Below, piece by piece: positions 25,701 to 37,009 of a stretch of 64,000 nucleotides of DNA. The number at the start of each line of letters is the position of its first letter. The stretch's first letter is position 1. A program made the position numbers and the translations under genes. Below the pieces are notes generated by a model. That model made no database searches, was not told where the DNA came from, and saw only the letters and a list, made by a program, of their open reading frames with translations. The DNA comes from Gordionus sp. m RMFG-2023 (lineage: Eukaryota; Nematomorpha; Gordioida; Chordodea; Parachordodidae), in the NCBI RefSeq assembly GCF_954871325.1, contig NC_088777.1, forward strand, positions 43,687,366 through 43,751,365, read 5' to 3'.

Positions 25701-26056
25701 ATGCGATATAGCTCTCATTTTTTACAACCAATCGGTAAAATTTATTTTTTTAATTAACAATATTGGTTGTTTTTTTACAAATTTTTTTTTTGATTACACA
25801 GGGTATCCATTTTGCTTTAAAAGCTATATTCGAAATTTTCGAAACCTATCATGATTCGTCCGAAAAATTTATCAAGAGATCTATCCTTCATATTTATGAC
25901 AAAGTATTTAGCAATATGGATTCTAAATCGTCAATCATATCCTTAAATTTTTTGGACGAAACAGGGGCCATAAAAAAATGGTTAAACCAGAGTATTCAAA
26001 ATGATAATGACGAAATTAATATATTGTTAGCTTTTAAAATTCTTGACAAAATTTGA
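16774..26056 (+). CDS. TELO2: TELO2 homologue (ten exons, one -1 frame change in exon 2)
   Basis: TEL2 is the alpha-helical-repeat core of the TTT (TELO2-TTI1-TTI2) cochaperone, which with HSP90-R2TP matures PIKK kinases such as mTOR, ATM and ATR. Exons, with phases that match at every junction: 16774-16997, 17040-17667, 19261-19426, 20606-20821, 22907-23027, 23080-23451, 24149-24301, 24382-24483, 25543-25734, 25802-26056. The total is about 809 residues, against 837 in human. Similarity to human, recalled rather than searched, is clearest at SEIIALPHNINTC, ICQKIFLNNIIYHNLVSYIF, YKVVEKLCDEWSEFNNIS, ILRHLDSPFEMDRKLG and KFFAYPSTTYNFTQKLEILL. Oddities: intron 1 is only 42 bp and contains the sole stop between two same-frame stretches; in exon 2 the frame must move by -1 at 17541-17550. 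The other junctions are clean. Five introns of 0.7-2.1 kb lie between exons 2 and 9, and most carry MITEs. Confidence 0.9.
17690..17925. mobile_element. Degraded MITE, TAGTGTTGTTAAA family, TELO2 intron 2
   Basis: The interior CCGAGATTTCACTAATA...AAACCTTAGTGCCATAT and GCTCAAATGTAGGGATTTTA closely parallel the copy at 24530-24747. The right end TTTTACATCACTAA is a worn form of TTTAACAACACTAA. A third relative lies at about 21820-22020. Boundaries approximate. Confidence 0.5.
18606..18783. mobile_element. 178-bp MITE derived from the CAGAGACCTGCA hAT family, TELO2 intron 2
   Basis: It begins CAGAGACCTGCAG and ends CTGCAGGTCTCTG, a 13-bp perfect terminal inverted repeat shared with the 33838-37009 hAT (12 bp there). 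The interior has GGCCTGACCC and AGCTGAGCC blocks. The target duplication is no longer readable. Confidence 0.7.
19589..19868. mobile_element. 280-bp hAT MITE with perfect target duplication, TELO2 intron 3
   Basis: TAGTGATCTGAATCGGGCC at the left and, in reverse complement from 19868, TAGGGATCTGCAAAAG form the ends. The flanking 8-bp copies are identical: atttgagc at 19581-19588 and 19869-19876. The interior has GGCCCC/GGGCC subterminal blocks as in the other hAT families. The intact duplication points to a young insertion. Confidence 0.78.
21594..22362. mobile_element. TAGGGCTGTGCC-family non-autonomous hAT, 769 bp, TELO2 intron 4
   Basis: It begins TAGGGCTGTGCCGATTC and ends GGGACAGCCCTA. 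Repeats of GATCCGATACCGATCCGAT at the left and CGGCCCGATCCGATATT at the right flank an AT-rich interior. The interior includes a stretch related to the TAGTGTTGTTAAA MITEs (about 21820-22020) and an 83-bp exact tandem duplication (22141-22306). No clear target duplication. Confidence 0.68.
22141..22306. repeat. Exact 83-bp tandem duplication
   Basis: Two consecutive units beginning ATTAATTTATTATTATGAAA and ending CGCAAAACGATAAAA are identical by eye. The lack of divergence implies a recent duplication within the older MITE. Confidence 0.85.
24530..24747. mobile_element. MITE, TAGTGTTGTTAAACGGCTCG ends, TELO2 intron 8
   Basis: TAGTGTTGTTAAACGGCTCG and its right counterpart CGAGGCATTTAACAACACTA are clear inverted ends. 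An attcata heptamer flanks both sides (24522-24528 and 24747-24753). This is the best preserved of at least three related copies in this gene's introns. Confidence 0.7.
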
Positions 26057-26959
26057 AAAACTATTGGTATAGATATAATGTAACTTGATAAGGAATATAT
26101 TTATATTTAAAAAAAATGGATATTCGAAACGCATTGAATTCTTTGTGTCAAAATTTGTAATAAAACATTCACATTTGATGATAAAAAAAGATAAAGTGTG
26201 TATCCTTTTATACTTCGTAAAAGCTTCATTTTTTATTTATTTTTAAAAAATATATATTTTCTTAATATGTTATATAATGTATCTTATATGAAACGCTTCG
26301 AAATGAAATATATAAAAAATTCCAAAAAAAAAATATAAATTGGTCTCAAATTCTCGCAAAAAAATTTTTTTATCTTTCTTTTTTAGTGGGTCTCTGTTTT
26401 TTTCAAAAATATAAAATTTTAAAACTACAGATAGAACGATGCATCTTGACGTTGAATTTACTTTGTTACGAATCTCGGGTATATAATAAAGTCGCGATTA
26501 TATGCTTACTAGAAGTGTTTACAACATATCGTAACTTGGAGTATATCTTAATAAGATGCTTCCAGCCAAAATATTTTTTGGGTCATTGATTAGTGGGCAC
26601 TGTTAGACTGACTTCGACCGCGTTTAAAAGTCGAGATTAGTTATTCTAGGAACGAAAATGTACCAGGCCACGAATGTCCGTAAAAGTTGATTCGAGCGAG
26701 AGGAAACCGAGTGTGTAAAGAGAATGAATTATTCTTATTGTAAATTTTATTTAAAAACCTCAATGCGAATATGATTACTATTGGGTCGTCGATACTATAG
26801 TTTTAACTTAACGGCATAAATTTTCACAACGATATATCTGATAATCTTCCTAGAGTGCGAGTTAAAATTTTTATACACGCGATACTTTATTATTTGTGAT
26901 CTTATTTTTGTGTAGTTTTTATTTATTTATTCTATGAATTTAATCGATAAAAGAAAATT
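26057..26959. other. Downstream of TELO2; no confident gene
   Basis: AATAAA words near 26160 may be TELO2 polyadenylation signals. A 68-codon open stretch at 26386-26589 follows a pyrimidine-rich acceptor (CTTTTTTAG). It extends TELO2 past its natural end in no consistent phase and matches nothing recognised. Confidence 0.35.
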
Positions 26960-27545
26960 TTATTTTTTAACCAGTCTCGTTTCGTTCGATTTGTTTATTT
27001 CTTATAATAATTTTGAAAGTATTTGTTTTTATCATCCGACTCAATTCATTCTTATAATATGGATGTGATAACGATGCCAAAAAAGCTTCATTAAATTCAT
27101 CATTATAGGAAAGAAAATTACCAAATTTTTTGCCCATAACAGCTTTTGACAATATTGCAAAGTTGAGTTTTTAAGTTTACCTAAGCTCATTTTAACCACA
27201 AATAGTATATTTACTACTCTGCCCTTGTAGTTTGTCTAATGCAATTGTTACAGGGCTTATAACCTTACAATATTTCTTAATATAAACAATATCCGATTCT
27301 TTAAAAATGGGACAACAATATTTTTAAAATAATAAATTTAAATATGCTTTATATTTTAAAAATGAAGTCATCCTATCATAAAGGCTATTCCCCCTGATTA
27401 TGCAAGGAATTTTTAGCTGATTACCACCTGTTATCTCTTATCTTTTCAGAAGATTTGAGCCTTTCACAAGCATTCCATAATTTTTTACAGTTTCTCATCA
27501 CTCCATAATGAATCCTTCCATGATTCCTTGAGTTTTATATTGCAT
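26960..27545 (-). pseudogene. hAT transposase remnant (ZBED/Buster-like)
   Basis: Read on the minus strand, this shows a typical mid-to-C-terminal hAT stretch. It has YCKVISPVTIALDKLQG near 27210-27265 and GKKFGNFLSYNDEFNEAF with ASLSHPYYK near 27060-27140. In hAT proteins these correspond to the helical insertion and the region before the final catalytic motif. Several stops interrupt it, and no ends or target duplication were located. It belongs to a different hAT lineage from the elements at 4424 and 33838. Confidence 0.6.
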
Positions 27546-27659
27546 AAGGAGTGTGGCAGGCATACCTGATATGCCTGGGTAATATTATTTTGTTTATTTC
27601 ATCTAAGATAAACAATAAAAAAAATTCTGCACTAACATTAATTTCAATAAATTTTAATA

Positions 27660-27880
27660 GGTCATCCTAATCCTCAAAATCCTTTGTCCCTTCTTGGTCG
27701 ATAGCGGTGTTTATCGCCAATCCCTTATTATTCTTATTGGGTGTTGAGATCGTTTTTAAATCGCTCATTTATAGTTCGGTCATAGGTCTTGGGGCAAACG
27801 ACAATTTTAGTTTTGAATATAGTATGTGTCCAGACGACGATGGAAATAAGGATAACAAATTTATGTTATTATAATAACGG
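27660..27880 (+). other. Open stretch with hydrophobic segment, unassigned
   Basis: After an acceptor-like TTTAATAG (27653-27660) one frame runs about 65 codons, with a hydrophobic segment (AVFIANPLLFLLGVEIVF) and a polar tail (SMCPDDDGNKDNKF). It might be an exon of a membrane protein. No partner exon or family is recognised. Confidence 0.22.
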
Positions 27881-28220
27881 TGAATGAAAACGCTCGAGGT
27901 AAGTGACTGTAGCCTCTTCTTGGTCTTAGATTATTGCTTTTAAGTGGGGCACCAGTGTTATGTTGGAACCCGGTGGCAATTTGACTATTTATATAAAATC
28001 TAAAATACCCCCCCCCCCAACAGTGGCGCTCCATTAGGTGACATAAGGAACGGATTATAAAAATTTATTTTAGGGGATGTTACGAAGCCGCACCATAGTA
28101 TAAATGAGGGTTTGTACGTGACAAGGTTAAGATAGTGAATGATTTTGTTTTGTTTTTTAATTTCAAATAACTAAATTTATCTCGGCAAGTAAAATAATTT
28201 ATTGTCGAAAATAAGAAAAT

Positions 28221-28470
28221 GAGCATCATGAGTCGCCTTAATTTCCCGTGTCTCGCTGACGTACATCAAACAACTTCTCATACAGCTTGCATAAACTTTT
28301 CCAAAACTAGAGAGACATTTTTATCAGTTAAAATTGAAGACATCACTCTAAATTCAGAATAACCTATCTTATTCTCGCCACCTCTGTCAGGCCATAGCCT
28401 TTCTGCAGGCTTCCCTTTACATCATTGCACATATTGCGAACCCATTTACGATAGCAGGTGCTATTGTTAG
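28221..28470 (-). pseudogene. LINE 3' fragment (end of reverse transcriptase)
   Basis: The minus strand encodes GKVYASCMRSCLMYVSETRE, matching the KVY-x-x-CVRS-x-x-x-YGSETW motif near the end of a common LINE reverse transcriptase. Upstream on the same strand a CYRKWVRNMCNDVKGSLQ-like piece resembles the cysteine-rich segment of the same family. Stops and a frameshift separate the pieces. No 5' part, tail or target duplication is visible. Confidence 0.6.
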
Positions 28471-29592
28471 TTTATAGTTAAACCTTTCCTACATATACCA
28501 CGTGGTTAAGTGCAACATCACTTTCCTCTTTTCTATAATAATTTTCAAAATCTTATGATTTTTAAAAATATCTGAGAAAATGAATATAAATTCTTACCTT
28601 TAGTATTTTTTATCTTGATGAAAAATATTTTAAAAATTTATGTTGGATGGGAGGGGGGTTCAATTTATTGTGGTAAAAACCTGAACCAAATATCCCCTCC
28701 ATACTTATAACCATACGCGAGAAGAGCTCTGAAAAATATTGGCTAATTACTAATACCTTATCTATAAAACTCCTTCACGATAAACGACATTAGCGAAAAA
28801 GTGTTTCATGATAAAGGATTCGCGTGACCTGATACGAGAAAATCGAGGCATAATATTATATTTATTATAAAGCAAAGTTAAGCTTTAAAACAATTGTATA
28901 GATTTTATTAAAATAAGCCTTATAGGTGGCGTATTTTAGAAGCACATTTTGGTAATGAAAGGGTCCGAAACAAATTTTTTTAAAATTGATTTTGCAATTT
29001 TTTAGGGTAATGTTAGAACAATAATTTAACTTGCTAAGTAACGACCAAAAGTTTTAAAATGCAATAAGATCCATTTTTAATATAAATTGACTGATGGAAT
29101 CATGCGATCCCCGATCTACTATAAATCATACCCCGTAGCACATATCCGCCCAAATAGCTTCAGAAAAGTAAACACGGTGCATTCACTGACTAGATCACAT
29201 TTGAAAATGACGATTTTAATATATATTATCATATGTGAGTGGCAATCAAAAGAAAATGCAATACCTATTCGTTAAACACTGTCTTTGGCAGTAACTAACA
29301 TTACCCATTTTTTAGTTTGCATTTTCTTTTTTTGCTAATTTTGGTTTCAATTTTCTTGCTATTATTTTTTCTCGAATGAATCTCAAAATAAAAGATACTA
29401 CCCACAAATAATGGGGGGGGGATTAATTTATTACAAAAGGATGATATGTCAGTTATTTTTATTAAAAATAAATATAATCTCTAAAAATAATACAATTTAA
29501 AAAATATTATCATATCTAAAAAAGAGTACAGCTATACAAAGTATATTTTAAAAACAAATTCTATAAGTAATATAAAATTTCAATAAATTTTC
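28471..29592. other. Intergenic, no gene seen
   Basis: AT-rich with scattered G-runs (28650, 29411) that resemble ends of the G-rich repeat at 8271-8690. No splice-consistent coding sequence. Confidence 0.4.
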
Positions 29593-30371
29593 TTAATCAT
29601 CATTAGGTTCCTCCGTTGCTTCAGTTTCTTGAGTTGTAGTGGTTTCAGGTTCAAAAGGTGGAAGCGTCCAGATTGGCCAAGTCCAACTTATTGTAGGCGG
29701 TCTAGTAGTTATGACTGCAGGCTTTGTTGTAGTTATTAGGGGTCGGGTAGTTGTGACAGGTGGTCTAGTAGTTGTGACAGGTGGTCTAGTTGTTACGGGA
29801 GCTCGAGTAGTTACTGGAGGAGGTCTAGTTGTGGGTCGAGTAGTTACCACTGGACGTCTGGTTGTGGCGGCTGCTAAGATTAAGGGTTGAAGAAACTTTT
29901 GGTAATGTTCACGAGAAGCAAAGGAATATCCATCATCACACTTTACAGAGCATTCTTTGAAGCAACCTAAAATCATTATTTTTAAATAACTTTAAATATT
30001 CCATGAACTATAGCTAATATATCTACTTCATATAACAAGCTATGATTATAAAATCCCAATTCTATAATAAAATAATCTCAAAAAAAAATTTTAAATCGAA
30101 ATACTAATCTAGTAAAAAATTCAAAATCATTAAAAATGTGTTATAGACCTTACAACGTTTATTTCTAATAGTTTTTTTTTCAAATGAGTTTATACCTTCG
30201 TTGTCCCAAACAATCTCAAAATGTAAAGTTTAAAGATAGATCAAAAAATTTGTATTTTAATTATAATCTTATAAAAGTTATTTATTTTAAATATTTACCT
30301 CTTTTGACATGAGTGGAAGCGAGTGTTATTAAAAAGAATATTACTAGGCAAACCAATTTTGATAGACTCAT
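29593..30371 (-). CDS. Secreted Thr/Pro-rich (mucin-like) small protein, two exons
   Basis: Exon 1 is 30371-30299 and exon 2 is 29966-29593, joined in phase 1 across a 332-bp GT-AG intron; 148 residues. Residues 1-20 form a clear signal peptide (MSLSKLVCLVIFFLITLAST). A VKRG dibasic site and a short cysteine segment (GCFKECSVKCDDG) follow. From about residue 55 there is a TTRPPVT-type repeat tract with many potential O-glycosylation sites, then a Trp/Pro stretch (SWTWPIWTLPPF) and an acidic Thr/Glu tail ending in PNDD. The repeat and linker architecture suggests an extracellular or secretory-granule product. No family is recognised. Exon 1 and its upstream region are duplicated at 38306-39961. 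The start is fixed by the signal peptide and by conservation in that copy. Confidence 0.75.
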
Positions 30372-31625
30372 TTTAAAAAAAATTAAAAAATTGTGGGAAA
30401 AAATTAAAAATGTATAAAATAATTTCCTCAATGGTTTAAATAGTATATATTATATCAATTTGTGACCTGTGGCCAATATAACAAATTATATAATTCAATA
30501 TCAATTTGTAGGATGTGAAAATAAATCGATCGCTAATTATATAATGGGAAAAAACTTATTTTAATTACAAACAAATTTGATTTTGAATATTAAATAAAAT
30601 AAGGCTATGTTTGAATTTTAACTATGATTTAATACTTTATTAAAATATATGTCGAATTAGAATATAAAATTCATAGAGATTTTAAATAATTTTCTGAGGG
30701 CGAGTTATTTGACCCATTTAATCTGATCGAAAATATACCAGCATGTGGAGAGTGCTAATATTGTGAATTTCAGACAATTTTGCCGTAAACATTTGCTTAC
30801 TTTTCATTTATTTGAAAAATATGGAAAAATTTATGTTAAATCTAAAATTTTAGAGAACAATTATCTGAAATTCTCCTGTGTACTGTGCACATTCTGGCCC
30901 TCAGTAAATGATTTAAAATATCAAGAATTCCGAACCCATGAAAAAATAAATAATTAAACACGTTTAAAAAAATAATAATGAAAATTAAGTCTAGTAAAGA
31001 TTTGCAAATCCCGGGCCCGGCTTGCACCCGGGCTTCGAGATGAATCGGCCTTAAAAAATAAACACCTGCGGGTTCGAGCTGAAAAAAAATTACGCCAGAT
31101 CGGGCTTAAATTGTTTAAATATGATATCACTAAATTTTATGGAATGAATGGATATATTTTAAAATTCCTGCAAAAAAAACAAGGCGCCAATATTTTCCAT
31201 TTGTATAATATTTTTTTACAATTAAAAATATTAAATTTTTCTATATTTAAATATATTCGAGCCAGTGGGCCTACAAATAATTTTTCCTATTTCGGATTGG
31301 GCTATAGAGACGAATTTTAAAAAAATTCGGGCCAGGCTTGAAAACGGCCTGATAGAGATTACTTATATCTAGTTTTAAAAAATTACATTCGTTATTTATT
31401 TTAAAAGGCAAGTTTTTTTTGTGTAACGGTAATGCAAGACGTTATTCGTTAAAAATTTTTTATTAAAAAATAAGAGAAAAATATGTTTTATTTTATTATA
31501 TATCATTTTTTAAATTTTATGTTGAGTAATTTGTATCGACCATCAAAGTTCTTAATTTTTATTTATTGCATTTTTTGTTGAATTTTATAAAGTCAAAATT
31601 GCTAATGTAATTAATATTGAATTCA
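29985..31625. repeat. 1.65-kb direct repeat, copy 1
   Basis: Diverged but continuously alignable to 38306-39961 in the same orientation. It covers the intron, exon 1 and about 1.25 kb upstream of the secreted-protein gene, including a GGCCCGG-rich MITE (about 31004-31350) present in both copies. It therefore arose after that MITE inserted. The left boundary lies just inside the gene's intron. Confidence 0.8.
31004..31350. mobile_element. GGCCCGG-rich hAT-like MITE, copy also at about 39345-39685
   Basis: The left part GCAAATCCCGGGCCCGGCTTG and the right part CGGGCCAGGCTTGAAAACGG carry inverted CCCGG blocks around an AT-rich core, as in the other hAT-related MITEs here. The exact ends are uncertain (TAAAGATTTGC at the left, GATAGAGATTA at the right). 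Confidence 0.45.
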
Positions 31626-32843
31626 GTTATCTTAATTTATAAGCTCTAATATTATAATTTATCATATAAGGAATATATGTCAATAGTACTTAGTTCTTCA
31701 GATGATGATTTAGCCCTGCCCTGACCCCAGTGTGGAACATTTTTTAACAAGTAAAGAAATTAATGGCAATATGTCTACACTTTGTAAATGTGGATTAAGT
31801 AGCTTCACGATGGGGGGCACAGGGTATTTGAGACCTCTGAAAAATTTGAAGAGCCCCCTCCCCCAAGCCATTTTGAAAAAATTAGCTAAAAATATCAAAA
31901 TATTAGCTATTATGTTGTATTCCATATCTAATCAACTGAAGATTCAACCCGACCCTCTTCGATTTTTTTTAAAATGTGCATGATGGTAGTATATACACTA
32001 ACTAGCAATAATATAGAATTTTAATTCTCAATTCAGCTTACTTCATGAGACATGGCCATCTTTAGAAACGCGAAAAGTTCAAAATACACCATATTTAATT
32101 TTAAATATCTCAAAAAGTAATTAAGCTAAAGGTATGATTTAAACTTTATTAAATAACTCTAGAATAGCCCTTTAATATGATATAAAATTTATTATATTAA
32201 AAATAATTTTATTACCAAAAACCGGAAATGGTTATAAAATAAAAATTGCCCTTTTTTTTCTTTCAAAATTTTTTAACAAATAGACATTGTATATCTTAAT
32301 ATTTGTACAAAATCCTAGATTGGGACCATTACTGGGCCAATAGTTATTACGCTTTAAATAAAAATAGTATGGCTTAAATTCTATATTATACGAAATGAGT
32401 AATTAATTTTTTAACAAAAGTGATATTGTGAATATAATAGTATTAAAACTGAAATCCGAACCCCATCTTAAGATTTATATTCGCCCCCCCCCCCCCCCAA
32501 AAAAAAAAATTCCTTCTTAAATTCGAGATTTTTAACCTGACAATTCTATGAGTGAATTATGTAGATAATTTTCTTTGCCGGATAAAAAATTATCTTTGTG
32601 ATCGTCAGAAATATATTTTCATAAAAATTATTTTCTACTTATAATTAATTATCAAATAAAATAATTATCATAAAAATCAAATTCAATTCCAACAGCAACA
32701 GCCGTCATTTTTATCGATTAATTTTATAAAGCCATTTTTCTAAGAAAATTAAATTATCGGTATTCATTATCCAATTTATTTTTAATTTAAAATAATTATA
32801 TAAAATATATAGCTATCTTTTATTCCTTACCAAAAAAATTTAA
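31626..32843. other. Intergenic with dispersed repeat and poly-C/poly-A tract
   Basis: 31700-32100 holds the dispersed repeat related to 13155-13330, with GGGG/CCCC blocks at 31812 and 31855. A run of about 15 C followed by about 11 A occurs at 32484-32510. No gene seen. Confidence 0.4.
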
Positions 32844-33837
32844 ATGTCTAGAAAAGTTATTTCTATTCCAGTAAAGTGCTGTAATCCCTTTAGTATAAAA
32901 TCTCATTCAGTACGATACGATCTTAGAAATGTTTTACAATGGATGATAGAAGTGAATTCTAGCTTATCAATTAATCAAATAATTTGTAGCTCTTGCTGGA
33001 AAAAATTAAAAAAATATTCAACAAATCTGATCTCACCTTTTACTTCTACGATCCCGATCACATTACCTTCTATTTCTAACTTAACTTCTACCTCAACTAT
33101 TAATGAAACATTTAGCGATTCTGAACCTGATCAACCATCAATTATCCCGACTCTTATACAGATTTTAATACTTCAATTTCAACTTTAAATGAAACTTTGC
33201 CATTTTTAGAGGAGACACGACACCTATTAAAAAGAAAGGTTAAATGAAATATATCCTGTAAATAAATTTTTGAAAATTCAGGGAAAAATTAAAAAAGTTT
33301 TAGATTAAGACGAAATCATAAATCAACTGAAAGAAAAATTTGCTACAAGTTCTCGCAATGAAAAAATACAAATTTTAACAGTTTTACCAAAATAGTTTTA
33401 CCAAAATCTTGGACTCTTGATAAAATTGAAAAGGAATTTTCAACCACAAATTTTATGGCCCGGACAGCTAAACAATTAGTTGAAGAAAAGGGTGTTTTGT
33501 CAAACCCAAATATCATAAAACCAAGTAGAATAATTCCGGATGACATTGCAAATAAAGTAATAGAATTTTATAATTCTGACGATAGCAGCAGACTTATGCC
33601 AGGTATGAATAATTTTATATCAATGAAAGTTAATGGAAAAAGGAACCAAGTACAGAAGAGATTAGTTTTGTGTAATATAACAGAATTATTTACCAATTTT
33701 AAAGAAATAAACAGTAATATAAAGATAGGTTTCAGCAAGTTTGCTATCATGAGATCAAAAAACTGTATTTTAGCAGGCAGGTCTGGAAAGCATACAATGT
33801 GCATCTGTACATTTCATCAAAATTTTAAATTAATTAT

Positions 33838-36800
33838 CAGAGACCTGCAGAGGCACCATTTGCACGGCCAGGTCCGGCCAGGTTTTAAATTTATTAGGCC
33901 CGGCCCGGATATTTTTTAAAAAAATTTTTACGGCCCGGCCAGGCCCGGATTATAAAATTTAAGGCCCGGCCCGGATATTTTTTAAAAAAATTTTTTACGG
34001 CCCGGCCCGGCTCAGATTTAAAAATTTCAGGCCCGGCTCGGAATTTTTTAAAATTATATTCGACCTGGTATATACATAAATTCACCTATGAGGTATTTTA
34101 CCATATTTTTCAGCGAGTTTTATCGCTTATTATTTAAAAAATACATGTAAAAAGCTAATATTTTGAGATTATTATAATTTATAAAAATTATAAAACTGTT
34201 ATTTATAAAAATGGATATTTTGAGCATATACTATATTTTATATTGCATTTATAAAAATAAAACTAATATTCATAAAAATGGTAATTTTTGAGCAAATACT
34301 ATATTTTATATTGCATTTAAAAAAAATAAAACTAATATTTAATTTATAAAAATGGAAAATATTTTGAGAATATATTATATTGTATTTAATTTACTATTTA
34401 ATTTATAAAATAAAAATAAATCGCTATTTAAAAAAATGCATATATAATAAATAGTATTTTGAAAATATAATCTAATTGCACAATATTAATATAATTTATT
34501 TTATAATATAAATTTTTAACAAAAGAAGATAATTGTATTATATAATATCGTAAAAAAAATAATGAAAAATGTTGGATTAAAAACTTTCAAGACTCAAGGT
34601 AAAATATAATAAATGCAATAAATATTTGACAGTTTGCAAAGTAAAAAACCAGCATGATTGACGAAACCCTATACTCAAGAAAGATATTAAAAATTCACAA
34701 ATTATCATGAAGATAGAGAAGCATATCTATCTTTTCAGGTTGAAGATTACTTCTTCTTTCTTCAAGAATTCTCCCAGTAGTAAGAAAAATTCCGCTCACA
34801 GCTTGCACTTGAAGCAGGAATTGCCATTATCCGTTTTGTCAATTTTGCTAAAATATTAAATTCGCTTTGATGAGCCGCCCACCACTCTAACAAATTATCC
34901 ACCTTAAATGTTTCATCTATTTTTTTATTTATGTAATTATAATATTCATCATCGGGTATTGACATATTACCAGAATTACCATCGCCCCATTTGTCATAAA
35001 ACGATTCAGTTTGTTTAACAACAGTCGTAATTTGACTGGTCGATGGTATTTCATTTACTTCCTGAGCCTCTTGTAATTTAATATAATCTTTTATATAGTT
35101 TTCCGTCATCTTGAGATCTGTCCCTGACAACATACTTAATTGCTTGAATTTGGGACTGAGAAAAAGAGAAATAAAATGATACTTGTGTAAAACAAATTTT
35201 TCAATTAAAAAATGCTTTATATTAAGTAAAATCAATTTTATTTCTCCTTTTTCGCTTTGAAAGGTATTACAAACTTCAAGAAGTTCATAATACCAAATTA
35301 CCACTTTAAAAAGAGTACAAGAGTCCGACTGTTACTCAACAATAGCTCTGTTAAAATTCGCAAGAATTTTGTCTAGATCCTGAAGGATCGGAAAGTCTAT
35401 AATATAATACTTTTCCGATCCCCCATGTTCTTGAAGAACTTTTATATTTCTTCATTTTGAGAATAAACAGAATTGAGCATATTGTATTTAGAGTTCCAGC
35501 GGACTTCTATATCTTGATAAAGGGCTTTCAAATGCTGGCATTTATTACTTTGTTTTAAATGCCTCACTAATATTTTAGTATTATCTATTGTTGATTTTAT
35601 TAATGGGGCATTACTTTCCAAATATTTGATGTTAAATGAATCTCTTAAAATTGTATTTAATATATGACAAGAACAATTTAATCGTTCATTTAACTCCAAT
35701 GCTTTTATAATATTTTTACCTTGGTCTGTAACAAATATTATATTAATAAAATCGTTAGTGTTAAAATTAAAATTATGAAAATTTTTTAGTTCATCCTTAA
35801 CTACTTTGCTAGTCTTTGACACTTCTTTAAATTTAGCGGTTAATAGGTTTCTCTTCACTAACTTCCAGTCATCTGATATATAGTGCATGTTAACTGTTAT
35901 AAACGAGTTCTTTTAATGGTCATCGCACCATATATCAGTGGAAGCAGCCATAAATCGATATTTGATTATTGGGGCAATAGTATCAACCAAAATATTTCTT
36001 ATTTTATAACATTTTTCTTTAAGGTGGCGTGATAGAGTGGTGGGATGTGAAATCAATGAGTTGATATCTATTTTACCATACTTTGCCCCAACATCGACTA
36101 GAGCCTGGCTGAATTCAAGAAACCCATTCCCAGCTATCATTTAGAAAGGTCTAATATCTTTTGCGCAAAGTGTTAAGGAATGGTCTATAAATTTTTCTTT
36201 TAAATATTTTATATTACAATTATAGGTTGGTTTTTCAGGTGTAAAAATTTTTTTATTAATTTTCATGGATTTACCATCACATTTATGTCTTTTTAAATGT
36301 GATGTACCATGTTTATAATTATAAAATAATATACTTGAACAATTCTTACATTGTACGTAGCCAATGTTTTTTTTATTTTCATCCATGATGATGTTAAATT
36401 TAGCCCATATTTCAGATTTTAAATTATTATTTGTATTTCTAAAAGAATAAATATTATTTTTAATTTTATTAATTATATCATTAGTATTTTGTGCCATGAT
36501 ATTCCTTTATTTGATTGTTTTGGTAAATATTCTAAAAATTTAGATATGAATTATGAAAAAATATATTAATAATACTTGAATATTCTTGAATATTGGGGCT
36601 TATTTAAGATATTACTTTATTTGATTGTTTTGGTAAAATATGTTGTAAAAATTTAGATATGATTTATAAAAAAATATCAGGAAATTAATAATTTGATCGA
36701 TCTGTGGGTGTTAGGTAGTGTTAACCATCACCCAATATTATATTAATCATAACTATAATATAATATAATCTTATAACCATTAACTCATAATGTAAAATTT

Positions 36801-37009
36801 TTTATAAAAAATATTAAGGCCCGGCCCGGCCGGGTTTAACAATCTTAGGCCCGGCCCGGCCGGGTTTAACAATCTTAGGCCCGGCCCAGATATATTTAAA
36901 AAAAAATTTTTAGGCCCTGTCCGGCCGGATATATTTTCTTAGGCCCGGACCGGCCCGGGTATATTTAAATAATTTAAAATACGGTCCGGGCCGGGCTTGC
37001 AGGTCTCTG
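33838..37009 (-). mobile_element. 3172-bp hAT DNA transposon, perfect 8-bp target duplication
   Basis: The ends are CAGAGACCTGCA (33838) and TGCAGGTCTCTG (37009). The flanks are identical ttaattat copies at 33830-33837 and 37010-37017. GGCCCGG-rich subterminal repeats separated by T/A runs occupy about 200 bp at each end. The single gene is a transposase on the minus strand (36497-34762). It lies inside a DFAENY-family gene. It is the likely source of the MITEs at 5809-6078 and 18606-18783, which share its ends. Confidence 0.92.
34762..36497 (-). pseudogene. hAT transposase of the 33838-37009 element (broken)
   Basis: It starts at 36497. A BED zinc finger (YVQCKNCSS, then HLKRHKC) lies at about residues 49-73. 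AKDIRPF and GNGFLEFSQALVDVG introduce the catalytic core, with STDIW at the first acidic motif and VTDQGKN followed by NCSCHILN at the second. The C-terminal dimerisation region has LLEWWAAHQSEFNILAKLTK and IPASSASCERNFS. The frame is continuous from 36497 to about 35442 except for two in-frame TAA codons (36141-36143 and 35913-35915). The frame then changes before 35304. So the protein cannot be made as one chain, although the element's ends and target duplication look fresh. It was probably mobilised in trans, or decayed after insertion. Confidence 0.88.

Noticed and set aside
26386-26589. Extra 3' exon of TELO2
   Set aside because: TELO2 already ends at 26056 at the expected place and length. 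This frame matches nothing in the family's C-terminus.
29639-29890. Plus-strand Val/Gly-rich open frame
   Set aside because: It is the complement of the Thr/Pro repeat tract of the secreted-protein gene, whose signal peptide and splice phase support the minus strand.
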